From Anaerolineaceae bacterium (lineage in GTDB: Bacteria; Chloroflexota; Anaerolineae; Aggregatilineales; Phototrophicaceae): DNA of 64,000 bases. The stretch's first letter is position 1. Every line of letters begins with the position of its first letter. This document shows positions 42,455-52,091 of this stretch, one piece after another. Location of the stretch: contig JACKCG010000003.1 in the NCBI GenBank assembly GCA_020634135.1, forward strand, positions 248,001 to 312,000, given 5' to 3'. A program made the translations under genes and the position numbers. The notes beneath the pieces were generated by a model. The model was not told where the DNA came from and searched no databases. It saw only the letters and a program-made list of their open reading frames with translations.

Positions 42455-44890
42455 TTATTTATCGCGTCGCCAGGGCAGCAACCGGCGCAGCCAGCGTTTG
42501 AGAATATTGCCGCGTGTATCGCTCCAGGCTTCGTCAGCGATGTCAGCCTGGGTTTCCGCTTCTGTCGGATGCCGGCTTTCCTGCCGGCCATAACGCTCCA
42601 CCGTATAGAGACGGGTGATGGCCGTAACCGGTGGTTCGGCTTTGGGTAGATTTTTCGCGACCTGCTGGCGGCGTTCTTCGGGTGTCTGCTGGGGATTGAA
42701 GCGCATTCCGATCAGGCTTGCATAGCGTTCAAGCCGCGCATACGCCCGTGCCACCGGGCTGAGTCCGCCCATCCCGCGCCATTCCCACCACCACCACACA
42801 AACACCAGAATGCCCACTATGGCGACAATCAGCACCAGCCCCAGCAGCGCCAACCCCAGAGCTGGTAGCAAAAAGGCCAACGGCCCACGAGCCTGCGGGG
42901 CTAGCGGTGGTGGGAAAGTCGGCACGATCACCGGGGTGGCGGTAGCCGTCGCGGTAAAGGTCGGTGTGATGGTCGGGATAGACTGCTGGCCCTCCGGCGT
43001 CGGTTGCAGGTTTTCTGTCGGTGCCGGGGAGGGTGTCAGAGTCGGCGTCGGCGTCGGGCTGGGGGGTGGTGTGGCCGTTGGCTGCTGTTCAGCCGGGGCA
43101 TCATCCACCCGGTTGATCGGGGCCTGTGCTGCCGTTGGTTCAAACTCAATCCAGCCATAGCCGGGGAAAAACACCTCGACCCAGGTATGGGCGTCACGCT
43201 CCAATACGGCATAGGCGTTCTGTGCCGGGTCGTACTGTCCCTGGGCGAAACCTGCTGCCATCCGCGCCGGAATCCCCAGGCTGCGCAGCATGATAATCAT
43301 GGCAGAGGCATAGTAATTGCAGTAACCCTGTTTCAGGTCGAACAGAACCCAGTCTACCGGGTCCTGGTTACGTGGCGGCTGCGGAATCGACTCTTCATAT
43401 TTGATATTGGCCCGCAGCCAGCTTTCGATGGCGCGCGCCTGGTCGTAAGGAGTCACCGCGCCTGCGTCGGCAATGATGACCTGGGCTAACTGCCGGGTGC
43501 GGTCTGTCGTTGAGGTCGCTACCTGGAGGTAGAGGTCTGTCACCCAACCTGGATAGGCATTCCCCGCCGCCCGCAGCTGCGCCGCCGATGCGCTGCTCAT
43601 CAGGCTGGTCGCGGTATAGCTTGTGCCGCGCTCCAAAGCCCGTATCGGGCGGATCACTGATATATTCATCCCCTCACGGTCAGTGGTATAACGCAAATCT
43701 GTGCGCGTCGGCAGATCAACCTGTACTGGCTGCGGCGCTGTGTAGATCAGGCGGGAAGCGTTGAGCGCTATCGTAAACTGCTGCTGCACCATGTCGCGGG
43801 CGGCCAGCGTCTCTGGCGGACTCACGATTGCCAGCGGTGTCTGTTCGTCGGTCAGGCGGATGTCGGCGGCAGGTGTCCAGCGCCCGTTCTCGTAAGTATC
43901 GAATACTCGTGAGCGCCAGTAGTAGCGCCTGCCCGGTGGAGCGGATACCAGCAAAACCGTCTGTTCGCCTAACTGTATTGCGCCACCTAATTGCAGTGAG
44001 TCGCCGCCAAAATAGTCGGCGGTTGTCGGGCCTTCCATTTCCACCGTTGAAAACAGGCGGCTCCAGAGTTCACTCAACTGGGTGAGCGGTTCGCTCTGCA
44101 TAAACTCCTGGAAGCGATCCAGCCGTTCCTGCAAATCCTGTGACGGAATCAACCATGCGCCGACCACCGTCACCAGTGCCAGCATCATACCGATACGGAA
44201 TAGCTGCGCCCGGAGCTGCTTTGGCACGCGCACCCCGTTCACATACCATTCCCACAGTCGCGCCTCAATGTTGGAGCGAACAACCAGCAGCAGCGCCAGG
44301 AATACGTAGACCACAAGATAGGTGTCCAGGTTTTCGTCCCCGGCGTAGTACAGGCTGTTTGTCACCAGGATCAGCCCCGGTGGGATGATCGCGCGCCAGA
44401 CCCGGTCAACGCGGAACAGATGCCAGGCGGCGTTATACCCCAGAAACCAGAATAGCAGCGATACCAGCACGGTAAACACCAGGTCGTCCTGGTTAATACC
44501 ACCCGTGAAGGCATCCACAAACCAGCGCAGCAGCCGCGTCAGCACGCTGTAGAAACCATCCAGCAGGCCGCCATCTTCGTTAATCGCAGCGATCAGTAAG
44601 ACCATGCCGATGCCGTAGATGGCGCTCATCAGCAGCGCCAGCAGTTCGTTATACTGGCTGCGGGCCAGTAAAAAGCCAAACAACACACTGAGCGCGACCA
44701 TCGGCAGCGTCGTGGCGAGCAGCAGCGGCCAACCGGCACGTTCCAGCGCCAGCACTGGCAGGATCAGCACGGCAATCGTGATGAGCAGGGCCAGAAAGTC
44801 ACCGGGGGAGAACAGGGTGCGCCCGGTATGAATCAGGCGGCGGCGCCAGCGTTCGAGTAGGGCAGGTAGCGGGTTGAGTCGGGTCGTCAT
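42455..44890 (-). CDS. TgpA-like membrane transglutaminase domain protein
   Basis: An 811-residue protein. The first 250 residues hold about six helices of the DUF3488/TgpA type. An extracytoplasmic transglutaminase core has KQGYCNYYASAMIIMLRSLG with the catalytic Cys near residue 525, DAHTWVEVFFPGYG with the His, and WIEFEPT with the Asp, so the papain-like triad is intact. A Pro/Thr-rich spacer (about residues 615-675), another membrane helix near 690-715, and a cytoplasmic DUF4129-like tail follow. TgpA proteins are thought to act on peptides or proteins in the envelope. It lies 139 bases after the TPR-SH3 gene on the same strand. Confidence 0.9.
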   Translation of the reverse strand: MTTRLNPLPALLERWRRRLIHTGRTLFSPGDFLALLITIAVLILPVLALERAGWPLLLATTLPMVALSVLFGFLLARSQYNELLALLMSAIYGIGMVLLIAAINEDGGLLDGFYSVLTRLLRWFVDAFTGGINQDDLVFTVLVSLLFWFLGYNAAWHLFRVDRVWRAIIPPGLILVTNSLYYAGDENLDTYLVVYVFLALLLVVRSNIEARLWEWYVNGVRVPKQLRAQLFRIGMMLALVTVVGAWLIPSQDLQERLDRFQEFMQSEPLTQLSELWSRLFSTVEMEGPTTADYFGGDSLQLGGAIQLGEQTVLLVSAPPGRRYYWRSRVFDTYENGRWTPAADIRLTDEQTPLAIVSPPETLAARDMVQQQFTIALNASRLIYTAPQPVQVDLPTRTDLRYTTDREGMNISVIRPIRALERGTSYTATSLMSSASAAQLRAAGNAYPGWVTDLYLQVATSTTDRTRQLAQVIIADAGAVTPYDQARAIESWLRANIKYEESIPQPPRNQDPVDWVLFDLKQGYCNYYASAMIIMLRSLGIPARMAAGFAQGQYDPAQNAYAVLERDAHTWVEVFFPGYGWIEFEPTAAQAPINRVDDAPAEQQPTATPPPSPTPTPTLTPSPAPTENLQPTPEGQQSIPTITPTFTATATATPVIVPTFPPPLAPQARGPLAFLLPALGLALLGLVLIVAIVGILVFVWWWWEWRGMGGLSPVARAYARLERYASLIGMRFNPQQTPEERRQQVAKNLPKAEPPVTAITRLYTVERYGRQESRHPTEAETQADIADEAWSDTRGNILKRWLRRLLPWRRDK

Positions 44891-45029
44891 CGTCTCTCTG
44901 GATCGTTAAGCGTGCCGGGTGTTTCGGGCGCTCAGAAGAGCGCCCTTACAGTTTGCATTCGCGGGGACACAGCGGAATCCGTCCATGGTCGCATTATAGT
45001 GCACTGCTTCAGGTTACTCCAACGCATCC

Positions 45030-47387
45030 CTAAAATGGTGGGCAGGCTGAAATCGCTGTCACAGTATCGGAACGCACCCACCCGGAGACACTGCCCCCTT
45101 CGATTTGCGCTTCGATAAAGTACCAGATGCGCCCGTCAGCCGGGCCGCGCTCCTGGCGCAGCACATCAGCGGCAGCGCTTGCCGGCAGGAAGCCAATCAC
45201 TGTATTGCGGGTGGATGGGTCAGGCCGGACACGTACCGGGTCGCCGCCGGGGTTGAAGATACGGCACAGTACCGATGGCGTACTCGTGATTGTGGGAATC
45301 GGCGTCTCGGTGGGCGTATTGCTGGGCGTGAAGGTCGGCGTGATAGTCGGTGTATGGGTCGGCGTCATGGTGTGGGTCGGTGTGTTGCTGGCCGTCACCG
45401 TCCACGAGGGCGTCACGGTAGGCGAGGGTGTGATCGTCAGTGACGCTGTTGAGGTCGGTGTGGGCGTATTACTGGCCGTCGGTGTGTTGCTCGGTGTGGG
45501 TGTATCGCTCGGCGTCGGCGTGTCGCTCGGTGTGGGCGTATTGCTGGGCGTGGCAGTAGGCGGCGGGAACAGCAGCGGAGACCACACATTCTGCGTACCG
45601 ATCAGCGCGATCAGACCGATGAGAATGATCCCAGCCAGGATGAGGATCAGACGGGTGCGCCCCTGCTGGCGGTGGCGGCGTACCTGGTTCTCCAGGCGCT
45701 GCACTTCGGAGCGGCGGCCCAGGATACGGAATGGCTCATCCTTGACGGTTGCCAGCCAGGTTTCCGCCTCGCTGACATCGCCTTCTTCCAGCGCAAACTC
45801 AGCGCGTTCGAGGAAGCGCCCTAGCAAGTCGGTGACAACGGTGCGGTAACGGTTGTCCTGGGCGTAATCGTGCAGCCCGGCCAGCATAGACCGCGCCTGC
45901 GAGAGTTCGTTGTCGAAGTTTTGCGCCACCAGCGCCGATGCCCGCTCGATCACCTGCCGCGCCCGCTGCATGTCACTGGTTGCGGCGCGGGTTTCCAGCA
46001 GCGCCTCGGAAAGATTGGGGTCGCCGGGATCGAGTTTAACACCCAGTTCCAGCAGGTGCAGTGCCTCGCTGGAGAGCGTCAGTCGCTCTTCGAGTGAATT
46101 GGCGTTAGAAGCTCGCGTCAAGGCCGATTGTGACTGATTGTTGATCTGTGTCTTCAGTCCCAGGAGGCGGTTTTCAGCGTCCTTCATCAGTTGCAGGATA
46201 CGCTGGCTGTCTGGCAGTACCTGGCGCAGCCGGGCGAGAATCCCCAGGATGTTCTGCAACTGAGCCACCTGGTCGGAAAGTGTGCCGCTTAATGTGGTCA
46301 GATCAACCGATACCCGGTCAGCATCCTGCTGGATACGCCGGATGGTTTCCAGTCGTTCTTCTGCCTGGGGGTCATTGGGGACAACGCGCAGGGCGCTTTC
46401 GTACTTCCGCAGCGCCTCCGACCAGTTATCGGTTTTGATGAGGCGGTCACCTTCGTTGAGCATGTCCCGTGCCAGTGCCAGGTCTTGAATATCGAGCAGC
46501 GCCTGTTCGGCGTCCTTCCAACTCGGCACGCCGTTGCGTTCGGCCAGGTCGCGGGCTTCCCGGTAGAGCCGTTCGGCCTCCTCGTAGTTCCCGGCGCGCA
46601 CCAGCGAGTTCGCCCGGTTATAGGAGACGCGGGCATCGAATGGGATGCGGTGGTCGGGCACGACACCGCGAATCAGGTTGTCTTCGGCTTTCTGGCGGTA
46701 ATCAAGGGCTGTGGGATTGCCCGGCTGCTGGCTGAGTACGCGGTTTGCCAGGTCTACCGTCTGTTGATAGTCACCGGAATAATAAGCCTGGGTGAGTTCG
46801 GAAAGTGTGTCTTCGATGTCCGACCCGGCATACAGCGGCCCGCGTCCTGGCATCCGCCGTGATGGCGCGTCCTGGCCGATCTCGCGTTCCGGGGCGGGGT
46901 AGCCGGATGACGTAGGATAAGCAGGGGGAGCCGGTGGCGCAGCGGGAACTGAAGACTCGGGCTTAGGCGGGGGCTGTGGAACACCATAACGGGTATATAA
47001 GTCACTCACACGTTGCGCGGCCTGCTGGGTGCGCCCGGCGGCCTGTTGCAGGAGTCCCAATACATCCGGGTCGCGCGAATCGAGCGCCAACGCCTCCGCC
47101 AGAATATCAATCGCTTCGTCTATGTCATCATCATCCCCGGCGATTTCGATGCGGATACGCGCCCGGCGTACTAACCCGCGTACTGTCGCCGCCGTAGGGG
47201 TCGTCGGGTTGCTCAAACGAGCAAGTTCGGCAAAAAAAGCCTGCGCTGCTGCTTCGTGGGGGGTGTTCTTGGCGTCTGTGAGCAGCGCCCGTGCCTGTTC
47301 CTCCAGCCGGGAAAGGCTGTCCGGGTCGTCCGGTAAGTGGTTAAGCTGATGGCGGAGTTCATCCAGCCGTTGTCGCAAATTGTCCAT
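45030..47387 (-). CDS. TPR-repeat membrane protein with PT-rich stalk and SH3 domain
   Basis: A 785-residue protein. The N-terminal 560 residues are mostly helical repeats (TPR-like: YYSGDYQQTVDLANRVLSQ, LVRAGNYEEAERLYREARD, DNWSEALRKYESALRVVP). A single helix near residue 585 (LILILAGIILIGLIALIG) is followed by about 90 residues of PT/TP/SNT tandem repeats and a C-terminal bacterial SH3 domain (GDPVRVRPDPSTRNTVIG, GRIWYFIEAQIEGG). The repeat region should project outward and the TPR part inward. It may scaffold envelope proteins. ATG 47387 is chosen over upstream in-frame starts on spacing from GGGAT. Confidence 0.85.
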   Translation of the reverse strand: MDNLRQRLDELRHQLNHLPDDPDSLSRLEEQARALLTDAKNTPHEAAAQAFFAELARLSNPTTPTAATVRGLVRRARIRIEIAGDDDDIDEAIDILAEALALDSRDPDVLGLLQQAAGRTQQAAQRVSDLYTRYGVPQPPPKPESSVPAAPPAPPAYPTSSGYPAPEREIGQDAPSRRMPGRGPLYAGSDIEDTLSELTQAYYSGDYQQTVDLANRVLSQQPGNPTALDYRQKAEDNLIRGVVPDHRIPFDARVSYNRANSLVRAGNYEEAERLYREARDLAERNGVPSWKDAEQALLDIQDLALARDMLNEGDRLIKTDNWSEALRKYESALRVVPNDPQAEERLETIRRIQQDADRVSVDLTTLSGTLSDQVAQLQNILGILARLRQVLPDSQRILQLMKDAENRLLGLKTQINNQSQSALTRASNANSLEERLTLSSEALHLLELGVKLDPGDPNLSEALLETRAATSDMQRARQVIERASALVAQNFDNELSQARSMLAGLHDYAQDNRYRTVVTDLLGRFLERAEFALEEGDVSEAETWLATVKDEPFRILGRRSEVQRLENQVRRHRQQGRTRLILILAGIILIGLIALIGTQNVWSPLLFPPPTATPSNTPTPSDTPTPSDTPTPSNTPTASNTPTPTSTASLTITPSPTVTPSWTVTASNTPTHTMTPTHTPTITPTFTPSNTPTETPIPTITSTPSVLCRIFNPGGDPVRVRPDPSTRNTVIGFLPASAAADVLRQERGPADGRIWYFIEAQIEGGSVSGWVRSDTVTAISACPPF

Positions 47388-47546
47388 ACCATATCCCATA
47401 ATTAGGGGCAATCAGGTCGTACACGGTCAAGAAAAAGCTGACCCCTTGAAAGTTACCCTATTCATGCGAAGTGGGCAAGGGATATTTTGTCGGGCGTGTG
47501 TGCTGCCTTACCAGGTTTTGCTGACATTTGGGGATTTTACGGCGGC

Positions 47547-48011
47547 CTAGCTTCCGCGCAATTCAAGCAGGCGTTGGTATTGCCAATCTCGTTCTTTGGC
47601 TACGGCAGCCTCAGAGCCGGCGGCGCCGGTGGCTCTATGAATCGCCTGCAAGGTGTAAATTGCGGCGCCCATAGAATGAGCGGCAACGTGTGCTGTACCC
47701 ACCGCCTGACCAGCGGCACGCGCGGCAGATCGGGCGGCATTGTCTTCTCCGACTTCGCGGGCGGCAGCATGAGCTGCAAGCGACGCTTTGCGTATAACCG
47801 CCATCTTAAACACGCCTGTATTGATCCAGGTCTGGAGTGTTTCGAGCGCTTGTCGGGGGCGCGGGTCATCTGGATACTTTTCCTCAAAATAGGGCAGAGC
47901 ACGCTCAGCACAATCAATTGCCCAGACAGCTAATGTTTTTTGGTCCGTTTCCTTCACAAGCTCCACAAACGTGTCTCTTTGTCGTATAAGCGAGAAATCA
48001 GATTTTCCCAT
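47547..48011 (-). CDS. Imm5-like putative immunity protein
   Basis: A 154-residue helical protein. LAVWAIDCAERALPYFEEKY, PDDPRPRQALETLQTW, and ARAAGQAVGTAHVAAHSMGA match the Imm5 family of polymorphic-toxin immunity proteins. Immunity proteins neutralise a cognate toxin, normally encoded just upstream, but no toxin gene is seen here. It could protect against toxins of neighbours. The start at 48011 has no strong ribosome site. It sits between the TPR-SH3 gene and the phosphate transport pair. Confidence 0.78.
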   Translation of the reverse strand: MGKSDFSLIRQRDTFVELVKETDQKTLAVWAIDCAERALPYFEEKYPDDPRPRQALETLQTWINTGVFKMAVIRKASLAAHAAAREVGEDNAARSAARAAGQAVGTAHVAAHSMGAAIYTLQAIHRATGAAGSEAAVAKERDWQYQRLLELRGS

Positions 48012-48095
48012 TTGATTATTCCCGGCAATCAGGTTGTGCTGCTATTCTAACACAGCGAACCCGATGTGCTGACAAGCCTCAAATATCAGTCCAGC

Positions 48096-48752
48096 TTAAT
48101 AGAACTTGACGACAATATCGCTGATGATGTTCGCGGCATCCTCAGCGGCCTGCACAGCATGAAGCATGTGGCGATAGATTTCACGCAGTTTCATCATATT
48201 GACCACGTCTTGCAGGTCAGAGGGTTTCTTGAAGAGTTCGGCAATCGCCTCAGCATACAGGATTTCCATCCGATTCTCGATGGCCTTCGCCCGCACTGCG
48301 TGGCTGTCAGCGACGTTCGGGTGGCGCTCCAGCCGCTCTACCGCCAGCCGAATCTCCTCGGCGCTGCTGTGCAGCATGTCCGCCATCGTTTGCAGATAGT
48401 CATTCGGCTCCACGTCCAGAATGTCCATCTCGCTGGTCGTGGAGTAGGCATTGTCCAGCACATCATCAATCGCCCGTGACAGCCCGAACAGGTCTTCCCG
48501 ATCAATCGGGGTGATAAAAGTGCGGTTGAGTTCATCAATCATCATGCGCCGCACTTCGTCGGCCTGTTTTTCAATATTGCGCACCTGGGCGGCATTTTTC
48601 TTGGTGGGTTTCTTCATATAGTCTTTCAGCGCCGCCGTACCTTCCACCACCAGGGCGGATTGTTCCACCAGGCGGGCGATGAAATGGTTTGGTTTGCGCC
48701 GGAACAACCCCTGGCGCCAGTTGCGGAATTGTGTGCGGAGTTTGCTGGTCAT
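48096..48752 (-). CDS. DUF47 family phosphate transport regulator
   Basis: A 218-residue helical protein. KNAAQVRNIEKQADEVRRMM, FITPIDREDLFGLSRAIDDV and ENRMEILYAEAIAELFKKP are typical of DUF47 (PhoU-related). Such proteins pair with PiT transporters and modulate phosphate uptake. It overlaps the transporter stop by ATGA, which indicates cotranslation. AAAGGG precedes the start. Confidence 0.92.
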   Translation of the reverse strand: MTSKLRTQFRNWRQGLFRRKPNHFIARLVEQSALVVEGTAALKDYMKKPTKKNAAQVRNIEKQADEVRRMMIDELNRTFITPIDREDLFGLSRAIDDVLDNAYSTTSEMDILDVEPNDYLQTMADMLHSSAEEIRLAVERLERHPNVADSHAVRAKAIENRMEILYAEAIAELFKKPSDLQDVVNMMKLREIYRHMLHAVQAAEDAANIISDIVVKFY

Positions 48753-49747
48753 AGCGTTACCCTTTCCAGCAGATGATAGACGATGATGGTAATCAGCGCA
48801 GAAAACGGAAGTGTCAACAGCCAACCGGCCAGGATTTGCCGGACAACTCCCCAGCGAACTTTCTGGATACGGTCAGCACTGCCCGCCCCTAATATAGATG
48901 ACGTGACAACCTGCGCCCCGCTCACTGGCCCGCCTAAGATGCCCGCCACGAAAATAATACCGGTTGACGTGAGTTGTGCGCCGAAGCCGTGTACCGGGCG
49001 AATCCGGTAGAACTTGCCCCCCAGTGTGTGGATCAGCCGCCAGCCGCCGGTGAGTGTGCCGATGCTGATGGCGAGGGCACTCAGCACAATCACCCATTCC
49101 GGTACGGCGAAGTGTGGCAGAATCCCGGTTGCCACCAGCCCGAGTGTCATCATGGCGATGATCTTCTGCCCATCATTGGCGCCAAACGAGATCGCCATAA
49201 ACAGTGCCACCAGGATTTGCCCCCGGTTGAACCAGCGGTTGATGTGAGGATCAGCCCATTGCGAGAAAAAGTAAATCAGCCGCATCACCAGGAACGCGAC
49301 AAATAGCCCCAGCACCGGGGAGAGAAACAACGCCACCAACACTTTGACCAGTCCGCCAAATTGGATCGACTCCGCGCCAAACCCGGCCCAGCCCGCGCCT
49401 ATGATGCCGCCGATCAGCGATTGTGAAATGCTGGAAGGGATGCGATTCCACAGGGTAAAACTGCTCCACAAGATCGCCCCCACTAACGCAGCAATGACAA
49501 CGCGGGGCGTAATGGCCTGCGGGCTGATAAAATCAACGGCGATGGTATTGGCGACAGCAACCCCCAGGGCGAACGGCCCGATGCCGATGCCGATGGCAGC
49601 CAGCAGCAAAGCCGGGCGTGGCGCTAATGCCCGCGACGAAATAATCGTCGCAACGACACTGGCCGAACCATGCAGGCCATTCAGGTACCCGTAGGCTACC
49701 GATAAAAACAGAATAATCGCAATGGATACGAGCACATCTACCGCCAC
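48749..49747 (-). CDS. Inorganic phosphate transporter, PiT family
   Basis: A 332-residue membrane protein with about nine to ten helices. The two PiT signatures are GYLNGLHGSASVVATIISSRAL near residue 20 and FGANDGQKIIAMMTLGL near residue 190. The second carries the conserved Asn-Asp; in the first the usual Asp and Asn are Gly and Ser, so the two inverted halves are unequal. It should import phosphate driven by a cation gradient. The start is uncertain: GTG 49747, or GTG 49735 in the same frame. It is followed by the DUF47 regulator, and TTAAG-type repeats lie just upstream (49748-49769). Confidence 0.9.
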   Translation of the reverse strand: MAVDVLVSIAIILFLSVAYGYLNGLHGSASVVATIISSRALAPRPALLLAAIGIGIGPFALGVAVANTIAVDFISPQAITPRVVIAALVGAILWSSFTLWNRIPSSISQSLIGGIIGAGWAGFGAESIQFGGLVKVLVALFLSPVLGLFVAFLVMRLIYFFSQWADPHINRWFNRGQILVALFMAISFGANDGQKIIAMMTLGLVATGILPHFAVPEWVIVLSALAISIGTLTGGWRLIHTLGGKFYRIRPVHGFGAQLTSTGIIFVAGILGGPVSGAQVVTSSILGAGSADRIQKVRWGVVRQILAGWLLTLPFSALITIIVYHLLERVTL

Positions 49748-49870
49748 TTAAGTTTAAGATTATATTAAGAATACACGACATTCCTTAATATATCAACCCC
49801 TGCTGGCGTGTTGGGTTTGTTCAAGTTGCTCTATTCTGGTCTGACAAAGCCAGATGCTGCGGAGAAAAGG

Positions 49871-49903
49871 AAACAAAAATCCCCGCTCCACCGGAGGGGG
49901 ATT
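49871..49903 (-). terminator. Terminator after the nitrilase-like gene
   Basis: AATCCCC (with CTCC further in) pairs with GGAG and GGGGATT around a short loop, and TTTTT follows on the minus strand, 85 bases after the stop codon. Confidence 0.7.
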
Positions 49904-49989
49904 CAACAAGCTCAGCAGGATGATAACTTCCCGCTCAATGTATTGGTTTACGATCCACCTTGTGCATTTTGCTTAGAATACGTTACGGC

Positions 49990-50826
49990 TTAGTACTTCC
50001 GCACCAGGGATTTATAGACGGGTGGCTGGCGGTTCTGGATGAACTGGAATTCTTCGCGGTACTTCCGCACTTCATCCAGGTCAATCCGGGCGACGGCGAA
50101 GCCTTCCAGCGGCGCGCCGGTTTCAGGGTCGGTTTCGCTGGCAAGCGAGGCGTGTACTTGCCCACGCGGGCCAACGACCATGCTCTCACCGCCGAAGTTG
50201 AGCGTCACGTCTTCGCCAATGCGATTGGCGGCGGCCATGAAGATCGAGTTTTCGTATGCGCGGGCGCGGATGTAGGTTTTCCACTCGTCAATATGGGATG
50301 CCTCCCAGTTTGCCATCACGCAGATGATTTCCGCGCCATCCAGCGCCAGGCTGCGGGCGACTTCCGGGAAAGCCAGATCGTAGCCAACCATCAGGCCGAT
50401 GTTGCCGATTTCAGTGGGGATAATGGGTAGTTTGAAGCCCTCACGGAAGGCCATCCGCTCTTCGCCGCGCAGGTGGATTTTGTTATAGACATCCAGCAGT
50501 TCGCCATCCGGCCCGACCAGTATCGCCGAATTATACAGCACACTTTCGACACGTTCTTTTGTCACCATGCCAAAGGCGATATAGATGCCGTATTCATTAG
50601 CCCGCTGTGCCAGCAGATTGATCGTCGGGCCGGGGATACGTTGGGCGAGTTCGGTGAAGCGTACTCCCAGCTCGTTACCGCTGGTGACGAGTTCCGGGAA
50701 CACAATCAGGTCTACTTTCTGTTGCGAGGCAATCTTAGAGATGGTTTCGGTCATCTTGACCAGATTCTCTTCCGGTTCGCCCAGTTTGGGTCTCATCTGG
50801 ACGGTTGCTACCGTGATTTCGCGCAT
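49990..50826 (-). CDS. Nitrilase-superfamily protein without the catalytic cysteine
   Basis: A 278-residue protein of the carbon-nitrogen hydrolase fold. Glu45 (IVFPEL) and Lys116 (NKIHL) occupy the expected catalytic positions, and FGGESMVVGPRGQV is the usual distal motif. The third residue is missing: where active enzymes have a Cys before YD.RFPE, this reads GLMVGYDLAFPEVAR with Gly148. Classical amidase chemistry through Cys is therefore not possible; ligand binding or a non-catalytic role is an inference. The codon is GGC and the surrounding frame is intact. No signal peptide. Single gene. Confidence 0.88.
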   Translation of the reverse strand: MREITVATVQMRPKLGEPEENLVKMTETISKIASQQKVDLIVFPELVTSGNELGVRFTELAQRIPGPTINLLAQRANEYGIYIAFGMVTKERVESVLYNSAILVGPDGELLDVYNKIHLRGEERMAFREGFKLPIIPTEIGNIGLMVGYDLAFPEVARSLALDGAEIICVMANWEASHIDEWKTYIRARAYENSIFMAAANRIGEDVTLNFGGESMVVGPRGQVHASLASETDPETGAPLEGFAVARIDLDEVRKYREEFQFIQNRQPPVYKSLVRKY

Positions 50827-51000
50827 AAACGATCATCCTTTTACCAAGAGCCGATCTGCTATATAGGTTCATTGTACCCGCAACTGCGATTTTGCACGAC
50901 CCACAGTTCGTACCAGACTGGTGTACAATAGACGCGAAATGGTCGCCAGCCCGGCAGGGGCGTGGCCTGCAAGACACCAATGAAACCGAGGGGACAGAAT

Positions 51001-52068
51001 ATGCTGCGCACTTTTTTCCTGATCGTGTCCGTTTGCCTGGTGGTGAGTATCGCTGCGGCTCAGACCGCGCCAACTCCGGTGACGGTTGCACCTGATGACC
51101 CGCGTCCGGCGGTATGTGCCGCGCCCGCGCTGCCAAATTTCACCGCGCATATTGTCGTCCCCGGTGACCGGTTGGTGGATTTACTGGCGGGCACGCAGGG
51201 CTTCAGCCTGACGCAGATTGCGGCGCTGAACTGCCTGGATGACCCGGCTGCGCTACCGGTAGGCGCGGTGATCTGGCTGCCGCCATCCGGGACAGACCTC
51301 ATTACTACTGAGCTGTTCGACGCCGACCCGGTCACCGATACAGCAGAAATCATCAGTTTAGCCGCCAGCAGCCCGGAAACCAACAATGAGGCGGGTATTT
51401 CATTCACCTGGGAAGCCATCGGCACAGCGGCCTATTTTTATGCCTGCCCACCTGACTCCGCAGCGCCTTGCCCACGTCCGGCGGATGCCCGCCCCGTCCC
51501 TCTGGCGTACACGACGCCGGTATTCAGCGGATTCCGCGCCGCCGGTATGGTGCGCTATCGTCTGGAAGTGGTGGATGGGGCAGCACAGACGAGCCAGGAT
51601 GTGACGGTCAATATCACCTGCGCCCAGGCCATGCTCGCCGTGTACAGCGGCTACCAGACCTGCCCGGATGCCGCGCCGCTTTATACCGCCGCTGCCTGGC
51701 AGTCGTTCGAAGGCGGTGTCATGATCTGGTGGTCAGATACATCGCAAATCTGGGTACTCACGGAAAACGATCAACGGGTACGCATTTACGACGACACCTA
51801 CCAGGAAGGCGACCCCGATCCGGCAGACTCGGCTCCCGAAGGATTCATCACGCCGGTACGTGGCTTCGGTAAATTGTGGTCGGCGCTGGGCGGGGCAGAG
51901 TCCGGCCTGGGATGGGCGCTCGCGGCGGAGACGGGTTACCAGGTTGCCCGCCAATCCGCCGGACAGGTCTCGTATACCACCTACCTGCAAGGGCCGGATA
52001 CCGGCGTTTTTGCGATCACCTTTGTGCCGGGGCAGGATGCCGGGTACTGGGTAGCGGTAGAGCAGTGA
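51001..52068 (+). CDS. Exported LysM-like protein
   Basis: A 355-residue protein with a signal peptide (FFLIVSVCLVVSIAAA). Residues 48-100 resemble a LysM domain (VVPGDRLVDLLAGTQGFSL, QIAALNCLDDPAALPVGAV). The middle is a beta-rich region with several Cys pairs (YFYACPP, NITCAQAM, YQTCPDAAP), and the C-terminal part has FEGGVMIWWSDTSQIWVLT. LysM domains bind peptidoglycan or chitin. The start at 51001 has GAGGGG upstream. The following TPR gene begins 23 bases later, so they probably share a transcript. Confidence 0.78.
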   Translation: MLRTFFLIVSVCLVVSIAAAQTAPTPVTVAPDDPRPAVCAAPALPNFTAHIVVPGDRLVDLLAGTQGFSLTQIAALNCLDDPAALPVGAVIWLPPSGTDLITTELFDADPVTDTAEIISLAASSPETNNEAGISFTWEAIGTAAYFYACPPDSAAPCPRPADARPVPLAYTTPVFSGFRAAGMVRYRLEVVDGAAQTSQDVTVNITCAQAMLAVYSGYQTCPDAAPLYTAAAWQSFEGGVMIWWSDTSQIWVLTENDQRVRIYDDTYQEGDPDPADSAPEGFITPVRGFGKLWSALGGAESGLGWALAAETGYQVARQSAGQVSYTTYLQGPDTGVFAITFVPGQDAGYWVAVEQ

Positions 52069-52091
52069 ATTAGGTAGAAAGGACGCCCGGC

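Noticed and set aside
45300..45560. Regular short repeats resembling a repeat array
   Set aside because: They encode the PT-rich stalk of a protein in frame; there are no spacers of constant length, so this is not CRISPR. No CRISPR array was seen elsewhere.
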